From assembly GCA_024401355.1 (NCBI GenBank), contig JAKSLF010000004.1:62001-126000 (forward strand): a DNA stretch of 64,000 bases, given 5' to 3'. The notes beneath the pieces were generated by a model. That model was given only the letters and a program-made list of their open reading frames with translations. It made no database searches and was not told the origin of the DNA. This stretch comes from Bacteroidales bacterium (GTDB lineage: Bacteria; Bacteroidota; Bacteroidia; Bacteroidales; Marinilabiliaceae). Below, piece by piece: positions 17,435-26,442 of the stretch. The translations under genes and the position numbers were made by a program. Position 1 is the stretch's first letter. The number at the start of each line of letters is the position of its first letter.

Positions 17435-19357
17435 ATGCTCCGCAACTCATTATCTTTAGCTGCCGCTTTTCTCTCTGTTTCTTTCAGCATTACTTCAATT
17501 GCTCAACAACCACTAACTCTAGAAATGACCGTCAGTGGTGGCAAAGAATTCAGAAACTATTACCCATATCCTGTCAGTGGGTACTTCGACAACAAGAATC
17601 AGTTTATCGAAGGCAGTCAGGCAAACATTCCATACGGACATGACATTGCCGAGCACACCGCATACGATGCCTTCACTGTCGACAATGATCTTTATGTAGT
17701 CATCGATCTCGACACTATTAAAGTGAATAGTGAGTCACGTGACGGTCTTCTATTCGGACAATCCGTACACCGCAACGAATTTGGCATAGACGGCGGAACA
17801 TTCTGGTCAAACAACGGACACAAGTTGGCGTTCTATCGCATGGACGAATCCATGGTCGAACTCTACCCTATTGTCGACATTACCACACGTGAAGCACAGA
17901 CTGCCTCCATCCGCTACCCAATGGCAGGAATGACTAGCCATGAGGTGAGCATTGGCATTTTCGACACCGACAGCCGTTCGGTGACGTATCTCAAGACAGC
18001 CTCACCAGTCAACCGTTATTTCACAAACATAGCATGGTCACTCGACGACAAATATATTACAGTAGCCGAAATAAACCGCGAACAGAACCACCTATGGTTC
18101 AACATATATGATGCGACAACAGGCGACCTCGTCAAGACCCTCTTCGAAGAGACTGACAACGAATGGGTCGAACCTTGCACACCGGCAATGTTTCTCAGCG
18201 CTGATAAATTGGTATGGATAAGCGAACGTAATGGCTACAAGCATCTTTATCTCTACGAACTGACAAACGGCAAATGCCACCAACTCACACAAGGTGAATG
18301 GTGCGTCACTCAACTATACTGCAACAACGGCAAAGAGATCTTCTTCCAAGGCAATGCTGAGGGCTATCTCACCCGCGACATATACAAAGTAAACCTCAAC
18401 GGCAAACTCACCCGACTAAGCACAGGCTTCGGCATACACGATGCCACATTCAGCCCTGACTGCTCACTCTTCCTTGACAACTTCAGCGCACCACAACAGG
18501 CTCTGCTTGCAACAGTCAGAAGAACAAAAGACGGTGCTCTCATACGTAATGTCAAGTCCATAGCCAATCCACTAGAAGGATTTATCTTGCCAGAAATTAA
18601 GACTGTTGATCTTCGCTCTGCTGACGACAAATTCCCTCTGACAGGACGACTTATCCTTCCTTCATCGTTCGATGCATCGAAGAAATACCCCGTAGTCGTT
18701 TACCTCTATGGTGGTCCTCATTCACAACTAGTCGATGCTTCATGGAATTATGGAGCTTCTTCATGGATGCTTTCACTTGCTGAACGTGGTTATATTGTCT
18801 TCACTATGGATAACCGTGGCACAGAGTTCCGTGGAAAGAATTACGAACACGTAATTCACCGTCACCTCGGACGATGCGAAATGGCCGACCAGATGGTAGG
18901 CATTAATTACCTCAAGTCGTTGCCATACGTAGATTCTTCACGCATCGGCATACACGGATGGAGTTTTGGTGGCTTCATGACTATTTCGATGATGCTCAAC
19001 CACAATGATATCTTCAAGGTTGGTGTAGCAGGTGGACCAGTATGCGACTGGAGCCTTTATGAGGTTATGTATGGCGAACGATATATGGACACTCCACAGG
19101 AGAACCCAGACGGTTATGCAGAAAACAATATCAGCACGCAAACAGCTAATCTCAATGGACGACTCCTCGTCATCCATGGTAACATCGACCCAGTTGTCGT
19201 ATGGCAGAATTCACTCCGACTACTACAGAATGCCGTAGACAACGACGTTCTTATCGACTATGCTGTATATCCTCAGCACGAACACAACGTGCTCGGGCAC
19301 GACCGTGTTCACCTCATGAAGAAGATATTCCAGTATTTCGATGACTTCTTGAAGTAA
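17435..19357 (+). CDS. Dipeptidyl peptidase IV-like S9 family serine peptidase
   Basis: The product (640 residues from ATG 17435) begins with a signal peptide (LAAAFLSVSFSITSIAQ). The frame is open from 17369, but that longer start would span the terminator hairpin, so it is rejected. An N-terminal beta-propeller carries the DPP IV-type blocks FGIDGGTFWSNNGHKLAFYR and MAGMTSHEVS. The C-terminal alpha/beta hydrolase has Ser510 in GWSFGG, Asp585 in HGNIDP and His617 in PQHEHNV, a complete triad. It probably removes X-Pro or X-Ala dipeptides in the periplasm or at the cell surface. It is somewhat shorter than classical DPP IV (about 720 residues). It is convergent with the T9SS cargo gene, with only 9 bases between stops. 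Confidence 0.88.
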   Translation: MLRNSLSLAAAFLSVSFSITSIAQQPLTLEMTVSGGKEFRNYYPYPVSGYFDNKNQFIEGSQANIPYGHDIAEHTAYDAFTVDNDLYVVIDLDTIKVNSESRDGLLFGQSVHRNEFGIDGGTFWSNNGHKLAFYRMDESMVELYPIVDITTREAQTASIRYPMAGMTSHEVSIGIFDTDSRSVTYLKTASPVNRYFTNIAWSLDDKYITVAEINREQNHLWFNIYDATTGDLVKTLFEETDNEWVEPCTPAMFLSADKLVWISERNGYKHLYLYELTNGKCHQLTQGEWCVTQLYCNNGKEIFFQGNAEGYLTRDIYKVNLNGKLTRLSTGFGIHDATFSPDCSLFLDNFSAPQQALLATVRRTKDGALIRNVKSIANPLEGFILPEIKTVDLRSADDKFPLTGRLILPSSFDASKKYPVVVYLYGGPHSQLVDASWNYGASSWMLSLAERGYIVFTMDNRGTEFRGKNYEHVIHRHLGRCEMADQMVGINYLKSLPYVDSSRIGIHGWSFGGFMTISMMLNHNDIFKVGVAGGPVCDWSLYEVMYGERYMDTPQENPDGYAENNISTQTANLNGRLLVIHGNIDPVVVWQNSLRLLQNAVDNDVLIDYAVYPQHEHNVLGHDRVHLMKKIFQYFDDFLK

Positions 19358-19366
19358 TCAACAAGT

Positions 19367-22300
19367 CTATTTTATCACCTTATATCTCTTGAGAGAAGCC
19401 TTATTCCTCTCTTCTACCACATAGATGCCTTTCTTCATTGTGGCAAATTTTGTCATGTCCATGCCGGAGCTTTCACCAACGACTCGACCGCTCATATCAT
19501 ATATCTTGACATGACTACAACCTTGTGGAGCCAGATCATTCATCTTCGTGACATTACCCTCATCGTTCTTCGCAACCATTATCTCAAACCTTCCATCGAC
19601 AATGCCTCCCGATTCAGTCTCAAAAGCGTATGAAGACTCTGCTGTCAGCTCTACCGTTTTGTCCATTACCTTGTCCCTTAGGAATAGTTTACCATCTACG
19701 TTCAGCTCACCAACAACTTTTATCACGCCACATCTTTCCCCATTAGCAAGCCTCATGCCTATCTCGATACTATGTCCGACCATCTTGCCTGGTTCCGGAT
19801 AAAATGGTATCGACATCTTATTTCTGTCTTTGTATGCATATATCTGGTTATACATTCCGTCCTGGTTCTCTTTCTTCCGCGAGTCAACATTGGTCACGTC
19901 CATGCTACCACCTTCTCTCATTACTATCGCCATCTCGTCTTCAATACCATTGCCGCTCACTATTTCAAGCCTTAAGACACCACCCTGCTCACGTCCGTTC
20001 TTCAACCTCGACCTACTGCCGTAGCATACATCTGTCTCCCTATTGATTTTCACATACGGATCGTCTGCCGACACAGACAAAACAAAGAAACCCTGCTGAG
20101 GTGCCAAGACACTCTCTGTTTCGCCCTGATGTCTGCCTTCACTGACTCCTATATTCGCTGCAACGTTGTATGTCGTACATATATATGCCCCGCCACAATA
20201 TTTCCTAAACCATACAGTCTCATACGCCTCATTGAATTCCTCAAATCCGTTCTCGGCCATGTCTATGCCATACATATACGGATTGATTATCAGATTCCAC
20301 ACTTCAACACCCTTCGCCAGCTCTATCTTTCCATCACCACCATAAAGTCTTCCCGTCTGCGTAATCACCGTCTTCTCACCATTGCTTCCACGTATGCCCA
20401 GTGTTCCACCTATACCATGTCCGTCCATCTTCTCTCTCTCCTCATACGTCCACTTCAATGCATTATATACTGTCAGTCGCCCAATAAACATGTCATCGTC
20501 TATCTTGAATGTGCCTTCTTCTGTCGCTGAACCAGTGTAATATAAAATCTCAGTCATCAACTCTCTGTTAACTACTGCCCCGCCATAGTCCATCTCGCCA
20601 TATTTCAAAGCAGAATTACCGTCCGTCATATTATTTATCACAATATGGCCAGTCTCATCGTCTTCCACAACTATCTCGCCTTCTACAACTAGCGCACCTC
20701 CATCAAGAGTTACCACGACACCATCACCGCCGATCACTAACTGACCGGCATGCGCTATTTCGTCATCTCCACTTACTATCGGATAATCTCGACCCTCTAT
20801 TCTTTGTCCCACTATGTCATACTCATCTTTCACCATCACTTCATCTACGCTTGTAGGCACTCGCCACCATAGCCAGTTCTTACCATTGTGCCATTTGTTG
20901 TCTCCTGCACGTCCAGTCCAGATACACGGTCCACTTTCTCTTCGTTCTTCTATAATCTTGTCTATCACTTCGCTCTTTGCACCTATTGCGAAACATATCG
21001 CCTTACCTTCGTCATGTCTGCCTGGTAATATCTTCAGTCCCTTTTCTATGCCGACAAGTTCGCCGTCATACAGAGGATGGGTTAACTTTGTGGCACCATC
21101 TATCTCAACCCATGTGGCATTAGCATCGCCATTGTCATATCTATACAAAGCAGATGTAGTCGCGTCATCATCTAGGAAGTTATCTCTAGCCTCGTCCGAC
21201 AGACGTAACTCTATGCCTCTTGAATACGACAAGTCACCATAATTACAGGTCTCCATCGACACTTCCCAGTATTCATCGCTCAACATCTCATAGGTCACCA
21301 TATCTTTCAGGCTGTTCAACTCTCTTCCGGTCATGGCAGGCTTCTCGTTCCTGTATCTTATTCCCCATGTATCCTCATAGTTCGAATCCATCACCACGAA
21401 AGCAGATTTGCCGTTGTTACCGACAGGAAAAAGGAACCTCCTGTTAGTGTTCACCGTCCTCATGAAGAGGCCATCTACATAACTCTCTTTGTTATCGGCT
21501 TCCAATACTGTACGCGACTCCAAGTCGACCAAGTCTTTCTTGTAGATTCCTGCAGCTACTAGGTTGAGATACTTATCGTCGTCCACATAGACTACTCCAC
21601 GCGCCAGAGTCAACTTCTTTTTGACAACGACGTTGCCTCCTTCAAAGCGTACACCCTGACCAATCTCTGATGTATTATTTATCACGAGGTAATTAAACAT
21701 CAAATCCCTGGTCGTGACGAATCTCTGCATATTATTACCAACAAATCTACATATACGGTCGTCTACACGTGGCTCCATCGAACCTTCGTTATAGACATTG
21801 CCATATATGTCCACCGTTCCTGCAAGTCGTCCATAGTTCCTCAGACACTCATTACCATCTCCATCCATCACACTTCTCAGACTTAGCAGGCCTCCACCTC
21901 CAAGCTCGCCCGACACCTCTATCGTCAGCTGCTTCAATACATCAGTCATTCCACGATTGTTGTTATACATGGCACCACTTATGGTCATCACATCAGATGT
22001 CACCTTGCTATCTTCACTGCTGTTGCTCCAACTGCCCCCACTGATAGCAATGTTCTTTGTGGTTATACTTTTAGCATTGTCCAGATTTCCGCCACTCACG
22101 ACAACCATAGTCGAACTTATCTCTCCCTTGTTTGTCAAGGTTCCATTAGAAAGAGTTATATTATCTGAGACTATTTTCCCATGACTTTCAAACGAACCAT
22201 TGCTCATCAAGATAGTGCCAACAGCTACAGTACCATTGTTAACACACTTGTGGTTTAGGTTGGTCATTTCAATCTTATTCGCCGTCAACTTCCCACCATT

Positions 22301-22567
22301 AGCTACAGTCAGAAAACCATAGTGTGGTGAATTGTTGCTCGTTTTCCTAAAGCTTATCTTGACAGAACCAGCTTCTGCGTCTTCCGTGTCCACTGTTATA
22401 TCATGCTTAATCTCTACGGCATCACCCTTTGCCGGCACCCGACCGCCAGCCCATACAGCCGCATCGGCCCACCTTCCCTTGCCTATGCTCTCTATAGTCT
22501 GCGCTGTAGAATTTGATGTCATCATAATGACAAGGATAAAAATAACTGACTTTACGATTTTTTTCAT
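19367..22567 (-). CDS. Large secreted beta-rich protein with T9SS C-terminal sorting domain
   Basis: The 1066-residue product starts at MKKIVKSVIFILVIMMTS and has a signal peptide ending STAQ. GGAGA eight to twelve bases upstream supports ATG 22567 over the GTG at 22582. Two stretches have the pattern GxWxxxxxWxGGxVPxxxD: GKGRWADAAVWAGGRVPAKG near residue 28 and a second around IWTGRAGDNKWHNGKNW. Between them runs a Gly/Asn-rich beta-helix-like region. The last ~75 residues fit the type A T9SS sorting domain (VKIYDMSGRVV, MKKGIYVVE, LKRYKVIK). It should be exported by Sec, then secreted and anchored or released by T9SS. There is no catalytic signature, and the function is unknown (adhesin or surface polymer suspected). 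Confidence 0.75.
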   Translation of the reverse strand: MKKIVKSVIFILVIMMTSNSTAQTIESIGKGRWADAAVWAGGRVPAKGDAVEIKHDITVDTEDAEAGSVKISFRKTSNNSPHYGFLTVANGGKLTANKIEMTNLNHKCVNNGTVAVGTILMSNGSFESHGKIVSDNITLSNGTLTNKGEISSTMVVVSGGNLDNAKSITTKNIAISGGSWSNSSEDSKVTSDVMTISGAMYNNNRGMTDVLKQLTIEVSGELGGGGLLSLRSVMDGDGNECLRNYGRLAGTVDIYGNVYNEGSMEPRVDDRICRFVGNNMQRFVTTRDLMFNYLVINNTSEIGQGVRFEGGNVVVKKKLTLARGVVYVDDDKYLNLVAAGIYKKDLVDLESRTVLEADNKESYVDGLFMRTVNTNRRFLFPVGNNGKSAFVVMDSNYEDTWGIRYRNEKPAMTGRELNSLKDMVTYEMLSDEYWEVSMETCNYGDLSYSRGIELRLSDEARDNFLDDDATTSALYRYDNGDANATWVEIDGATKLTHPLYDGELVGIEKGLKILPGRHDEGKAICFAIGAKSEVIDKIIEERRESGPCIWTGRAGDNKWHNGKNWLWWRVPTSVDEVMVKDEYDIVGQRIEGRDYPIVSGDDEIAHAGQLVIGGDGVVVTLDGGALVVEGEIVVEDDETGHIVINNMTDGNSALKYGEMDYGGAVVNRELMTEILYYTGSATEEGTFKIDDDMFIGRLTVYNALKWTYEEREKMDGHGIGGTLGIRGSNGEKTVITQTGRLYGGDGKIELAKGVEVWNLIINPYMYGIDMAENGFEEFNEAYETVWFRKYCGGAYICTTYNVAANIGVSEGRHQGETESVLAPQQGFFVLSVSADDPYVKINRETDVCYGSRSRLKNGREQGGVLRLEIVSGNGIEDEMAIVMREGGSMDVTNVDSRKKENQDGMYNQIYAYKDRNKMSIPFYPEPGKMVGHSIEIGMRLANGERCGVIKVVGELNVDGKLFLRDKVMDKTVELTAESSYAFETESGGIVDGRFEIMVAKNDEGNVTKMNDLAPQGCSHVKIYDMSGRVVGESSGMDMTKFATMKKGIYVVEERNKASLKRYKVIK

Positions 22568-22666
22568 AGGAATTATCTCCACTTAAATTTATATGTAAAA
22601 GTACATCTTTTTATATTAAATATCCAAATTTTTTATCATAAATTTCTACCTATCAAATAAGTTTTT

Positions 22667-22674
22667 TAGATTTG
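22667..22674 (+). promoter_or_regulatory. Bacteroidota -7 element (TAGATTTG) of the HAD gene
   Basis: TAGATTTGC is a perfect TAnnTTTG and ends 20 bases before the ATG at 22695. The message would have a very short leader of about 14 bases. Confidence 0.65.
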
Positions 22675-22694
22675 CATTACGAACTACTACAAAC

Positions 22695-23393
22695 ATGACA
22701 TCTAATATACGACTCATCATATTCGACCTGGGCAACGTAATCGTCCCTATCGACATGAATAGGACCATCCAGCAAATGGAAGCCCTTGGCATTACAAATA
22801 TACAGCGTCACGTAACGCAGAGCCACTCCATTGGGGGTGTATTCACCGACTTTGAGCAAGGAATGGTCTCTCCATCAACCTTCTGCGAGTCGCTACGACA
22901 GATGACGTCAATCAAAGCAACCGATGAAGAACTATGCCATGCGTGGAACGCCATGATAGGGCCTCTATCCGAGCGTACTGTCCGCCTTGTCGAACAGCTT
23001 AAGAAGAATTATACTGTGGTCATCCTCAGCAACACAAACCAGATACATAAGGAATATTTCGACACTCTAGCGTCACCATGGGGCTACCCATCGCTTGCAG
23101 ATCTCTTCGATCATGTGTGGTATAGCCACGAGATGCATCTCAGTAAGCCATCTGAAGCCATCTTCCGCAGCGTCCTCAACCATCATGGCGTATTGCCATC
23201 CGAAGCACTCTTCTTCGATGATTCAAAGGTCAATATCGAAGCTGCCCATACTCTTGGAATCAACACATGCTGGGTGGACCCTCACGCACACATCCTCGAA
23301 ACAGACGGTAGCACTGAGTTCTCGCTCCAAATCAATATCAATGGAGCAGCTTGTGACGAGGTAGAAGCGACCCTTGCGCAGATTATAAAATAA
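22695..23393 (+). CDS. HAD-superfamily phosphatase (YihX-like)
   Basis: The 232-residue cytosolic protein has the HAD motif I FDLGNVIVPID (Asp12 nucleophile region). This is the DxGN variant seen in YihX-type sugar phosphatases rather than DxDxT. Motif II is VVILSNTNQ, the conserved Lys is in MHLSKPSEAIF, and motif IV is EALFFDDSKVNIEAAH. The cap is helical and of the C1 type. A substrate such as glucose-1-phosphate is plausible by family but not shown. It is transcribed alone, divergent from the T9SS cargo gene and convergent with rplS. Confidence 0.85.
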   Translation: MTSNIRLIIFDLGNVIVPIDMNRTIQQMEALGITNIQRHVTQSHSIGGVFTDFEQGMVSPSTFCESLRQMTSIKATDEELCHAWNAMIGPLSERTVRLVEQLKKNYTVVILSNTNQIHKEYFDTLASPWGYPSLADLFDHVWYSHEMHLSKPSEAIFRSVLNHHGVLPSEALFFDDSKVNIEAAHTLGINTCWVDPHAHILETDGSTEFSLQININGAACDEVEATLAQIIK

Positions 23394-23414
23394 AAAAGTG
23401 GAAACAATCTCTAT

Positions 23415-23452
23415 AAAACAAAAAAAGTCCGTCGGGCTGTTGCCCAACGGAC
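23415..23452 (-). terminator. rplS terminator
   Basis: GTCCGTcGGGC (23427-23437) and GCCCaACGGAC (23442-23452) form a long stem with a TGTT loop. On the minus strand the stem is followed by a run of seven T's. Confidence 0.9.
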
Positions 23453-23483
23453 CTGTGAGTCTTTGTTGCTCTGTCGAATCTGA

Positions 23484-23831
23484 CTAACGTCTCTTCTCCT
23501 TGATACGAGCCTTCTTACCAGTAAGGCCACGGAGATAGAACAAACGTGCACGACGTACCTTGCCAAGACGAAGTACCTCAACGCTGTCGATGAATGGAGA
23601 GTTCATTGGGAAGATACGCTCAACACCAATGTTGTTAGAGATCTTGCGAACAGTGAAACGCTTGTTTGCGCCCTCGCCCTTGATCTGGATAACTACGCCC
23701 TTGAACAACTGGAGACGTTCCTTGTTACCCTCGATGATCTTGTAAGAAACAGCTACGGTGTCACCGCTCTTGAATGAAGGCATCTCGATGCCTGACTTGA
23801 ATGCTGCTTCAGCAACTTTAATTAAATCCAT
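23484..23831 (-). CDS. rplS: Large ribosomal subunit protein bL19
   Basis: The 115-residue protein is a standard bL19, which sits at the 30S/50S interface. Family blocks are [20 protein letters not shown], the [10 protein letters not shown] strand, [20 protein letters not shown] and the Arg/Lys-rich tail [20 protein letters not shown]. The start ATG at 23831 is unambiguous. Its own TAnnTTTG promoter (23911-23918) and terminator make it a single-gene unit, not attached to rpsP-rimM-trmD as in E. coli. This is common in Bacteroidota. Confidence 0.98.
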   Translation of the reverse strand: MDLIKVAEAAFKSGIEMPSFKSGDTVAVSYKIIEGNKERLQLFKGVVIQIKGEGANKRFTVRKISNNIGVERIFPMNSPFIDSVEVLRLGKVRRARLFYLRGLTGKKARIKEKRR

Positions 23832-23910
23832 TTTACTTATAAGTATTAAATTCCACTACGCAACATTCACCATAACTCTTCCGGCCAGAGGTTACGTAAT
23901 TCTTCGAGTG

Positions 23911-23918
23911 CAAAATTA
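23911..23918 (-). promoter_or_regulatory. Bacteroidota -7 element (TAATTTTG) of rplS
   Basis: The minus strand reads TAATTTTGC, a perfect TAnnTTTG, which gives a leader of roughly 75 bases before the rplS ATG. Confidence 0.7.
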
Positions 23919-24058
23919 CTAACTATTTTTCTTTCCACAAAATTATCAACAAGCCTTTATAGTCATTTCGCTGCCAATTATCAATTATTAACCTTCAAAA
24001 GGAAATGAAAGTTGCAAACGGAGAGTTGGTTTCATTTTGTCAGTGTGGAATGGTTCTT

Positions 24059-24091
24059 AATAGTCCGTTAAGGGTCCGTTTGTCCTCCGTT
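24059..24091 (-). repeat. Array of three 11-bp tandem repeats, copy 2
   Basis: On the minus strand the units are AACGGAGGACA, AACGGACCCTT and AACGGACTATT, exactly contiguous. They share TCAACGGAGG and the AACG phasing with the array at 7886-7918. On the plus strand each unit contains TCCGTT. Confidence 0.7.
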
Positions 24092-24176
24092 GAAATGGAG
24101 GTATCAGTAGATTAATAAAATGACAGAACAAAATGGACAAGCAGTTTCAATTTGTCAGATAACAAATTTCGATCAT

Positions 24177-26258
24177 CTATATTCTTATTTTTCGAATTAT
24201 TACCTTTCCACTGGTAACCACACGAACAATGTATATACCATGCTGCAGATTAACGGTTGGAATGGTCTCAACATTGTGCAGCATGCTAATCAGGCTGCCA
24301 TTCAGACTATAAATATAGACATTCGAAGCCATATCGGGCAAAAGTATTTCTTCGCCATGTGGGAATACGGCAAGGTCGTTATTGACAGCATCGGTCATAG
24401 ATGTTGCATACTCTTGTTTTTCAATGATGGCCACACAACCGCCATTTGAGGCTAAACTGAACGTCAAGCAGCTTTGTCTAGTCAGATTGTCCACCGTGCG
24501 CTTCGATATTCCATTGTTGCCATTGTCCTCGTAAAGTGTTGCGGTGTATAGTCCCCCATCAAGAAACCCGAGGTCAATATCCTTATTCCGCTCTGCAGCA
24601 TCTGTTGCCGATGCCAGAAACCACCTATCCTTACTGTTGCGTGCAATGGTAAAATATTTGCCTGGTTCACCGTCTATTATCTTATAGTCGTCCCATACTG
24701 TCTCAAGACTCTTGAAGAACTCGGTCTCGACAGGATGAGTTAGATACATCCAGTATTTGCCATACCAGAAAATGTGCTGAAGCGGACTGAAATAGATGAC
24801 CGACAACGCCAGTTGATGACCTTTAGTCGTCCTTAGTTGTGTGATGGTGGTAGGGACATCAGAATATCCAGGATAGATGATAGTATAGTCAGCGGGGCCA
24901 CTCATAAAGCGAGTGAATGGCAACAACATATCATGCGTTGAAGTGAACGTAGCTTCACGGAAATGCTCATCGCCACGTATGCCTTCGGTTGTCATCAAAT
25001 TGGGCAATGCACGCTCTACACCTGTAGGGCGCATATTGTCATGCACGTTGAGTAGCATCTGTCTGTCAAATGCCCTCCTGGCATTAGTATAGATACGCTT
25101 CAGACCTCCTTCGGACAAGCCATCCATAAATCCCATTTTGACACCTTGAATTCCCCAGTCACTATAAGTGTTGATAATCTGCTCATTGTCATAGCCATAC
25201 CAAGCAGCCTGATTGACGTAGGCGATAATGCCTATATCCTTATCACGAGCATGGTTGACGGTCTCCTCAATATCAAATGTAGCAACAGGCTGTAACGGAT
25301 TGGAAGCAGCGGACGATTCATAGGAATACCCCAGTCCATACCATCCGGCATCGAGCAACACATACTGAAAATTCATATCGGCAGCAAAGTCAATGGCACC
25401 AGCTACGCTATCTGTAAAAAAAACATTGGTATCTTGAGAAAGACTACGAAAAACCTTGCCTGGCACTATCCAGTCGGCCGATTCGCTACACTCTTCGTTG
25501 AGCGAACGTAGAATGTATTTGCCCTCTATCATCTCTATCGGAGTCTTGCCCCACACTACATAACGCCATGGAGTTGACCATTGTATACCACCATTATTCT
25601 TCTGTACAAGGCTCACGATACCATTATTACATATAACGGATGCCTTTTCAGCTATTCCATCGTTTGCGGCCTCATTAAATGTAAACGACCAATCGTTGCA
25701 CGTAGCAAAAAACGGAGTCAGCGATTTGATTGTTTCGCCATCTGCATCTTTCAGGAAGTAGCCCGACTCGGTTCCTGTCTCGGCATAAACCTGGACATTA
25801 TGGGCAGATATGTCAAACGTTGTATTATCACTATTCATAGCCACAAAACAGCTACCACATACCTCATACTTGATGGCCAAACCCTCGTCATACAACCGAA
25901 TAGTGACAACAAAGTCGTTGCCATTATTGCAAGCCTTAATAACTAGCTGACTATAATTATCAACCTGCTCGGCCCGTTCACTCAGTCGACTGCTTATCAC
26001 ACCTTGATGTGCCGACTCCTCGACCTCTGTCACATCATCGTTGACGCCTATTTGTGTATTATCATTCAGACTGATACCCAGCAACGAACGGCCTATTAGC
26101 AGATCTTCGCCATTAAAGACCTCATACTCCATACATCCCGATTCACAATACACAACAAGTCGCTTCGACAGGTCGGGCGACAGCATATCGGCAATATTAC
26201 TCTGTGCGAAAATAGTAGATTCGCACAACAAAAAAAGACTGGCGAAAACTATCCTCAT
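24177..26258 (-). CDS. GH97 family glycoside hydrolase with T9SS sorting domain
   Basis: The 693 residues start with a signal peptide (IVFASLFLLCESTIFAQ). The order is an N-terminal GH97 beta-sandwich, a (beta/alpha)8 barrel (FQYVLLDAGWYGLGY, GVKMGFMDGLSE, then LPNLMTTEGIRGDEHF), a C-terminal sandwich, and finally a T9SS type A tail (VYIYSLNGSLISML, LQHGIYIVRVV, KVIIRKIRI). GH97 enzymes cleave alpha-glucosidic or alpha-galactosidic bonds with calcium. Where retaining alpha-galactosidases of the family carry an Asp nucleophile on strand 4, this protein has Gly (KMGF). That would suit the inverting, SusB-like alpha-glucosidase group; this is from memory of the family. The T9SS tail suggests surface display rather than the periplasmic site of SusB. 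It has its own promoter at 26310-26317. Confidence 0.85.
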   Translation of the reverse strand: MRIVFASLFLLCESTIFAQSNIADMLSPDLSKRLVVYCESGCMEYEVFNGEDLLIGRSLLGISLNDNTQIGVNDDVTEVEESAHQGVISSRLSERAEQVDNYSQLVIKACNNGNDFVVTIRLYDEGLAIKYEVCGSCFVAMNSDNTTFDISAHNVQVYAETGTESGYFLKDADGETIKSLTPFFATCNDWSFTFNEAANDGIAEKASVICNNGIVSLVQKNNGGIQWSTPWRYVVWGKTPIEMIEGKYILRSLNEECSESADWIVPGKVFRSLSQDTNVFFTDSVAGAIDFAADMNFQYVLLDAGWYGLGYSYESSAASNPLQPVATFDIEETVNHARDKDIGIIAYVNQAAWYGYDNEQIINTYSDWGIQGVKMGFMDGLSEGGLKRIYTNARRAFDRQMLLNVHDNMRPTGVERALPNLMTTEGIRGDEHFREATFTSTHDMLLPFTRFMSGPADYTIIYPGYSDVPTTITQLRTTKGHQLALSVIYFSPLQHIFWYGKYWMYLTHPVETEFFKSLETVWDDYKIIDGEPGKYFTIARNSKDRWFLASATDAAERNKDIDLGFLDGGLYTATLYEDNGNNGISKRTVDNLTRQSCLTFSLASNGGCVAIIEKQEYATSMTDAVNNDLAVFPHGEEILLPDMASNVYIYSLNGSLISMLHNVETIPTVNLQHGIYIVRVVTSGKVIIRKIRI

Positions 26259-26309
26259 ATTAAAGTCGGAAAGAAATCAAAGATTCAATCAGTAGTTAAT
26301 AATCCAAGA

Positions 26310-26317
26310 CAAAATTA
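26310..26317 (-). promoter_or_regulatory. Bacteroidota -7 element (TAATTTTG) of the GH97 gene
   Basis: The minus strand reads TAATTTTG, a perfect TAnnTTTG, 52 bases upstream of the ATG at 26258. It lies in the gap shared with the divergent lactonase gene. Confidence 0.6.
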
Positions 26318-26382
26318 AACTCTTTAAATCAAAAACACAAGGAATAAATAGTCCAATACGAAAATCAAAGAAGAATAATGTG

Positions 26383-26390
26383 TATCTTTG
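26383..26390 (+). promoter_or_regulatory. Bacteroidota -7 element (TATCTTTG) of the lactonase-like gene
   Basis: TATCTTTGGG is a perfect TAnnTTTG. The leader to ATG 26443 contains GACTC...GAGTC...GACTC (26395-26435), which can form alternative small hairpins. Confidence 0.65.
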
Positions 26391-26442
26391 GGAAGACTCA
26401 TTTTAGAGTCAGTATATGAAACACAGTTAGACTCTAGTAGAA

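Larger units (their letters stand above)
23832..24176. other. 345-base intergenic region between rplS and the GH97 gene
   Basis: No gene is supported here. It holds the rplS promoter, an AT-rich stretch, the second 11-bp repeat array, and two near-identical 14-mers: TTTCATTTTGTCAG at 24030-24043 and TTTCAATTTGTCAG at 24145-24158. A plus-strand open frame from 24120 runs into GH97 in antisense and is a shadow. Confidence 0.7.

Noticed and set aside
22685-23393. Degenerate, inactive HAD protein because motif I lacks the second Asp
   Set aside because: The DxGN form of motif I is normal for YihX-type phosphatases as I recall the family, so it is not evidence of inactivity.
24120-24449. Plus-strand open frame of 109 codons at the GH97 3' end
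   Set aside because: Most of it is the complement of the GH97 T9SS tail, and there is no promoter or family match.
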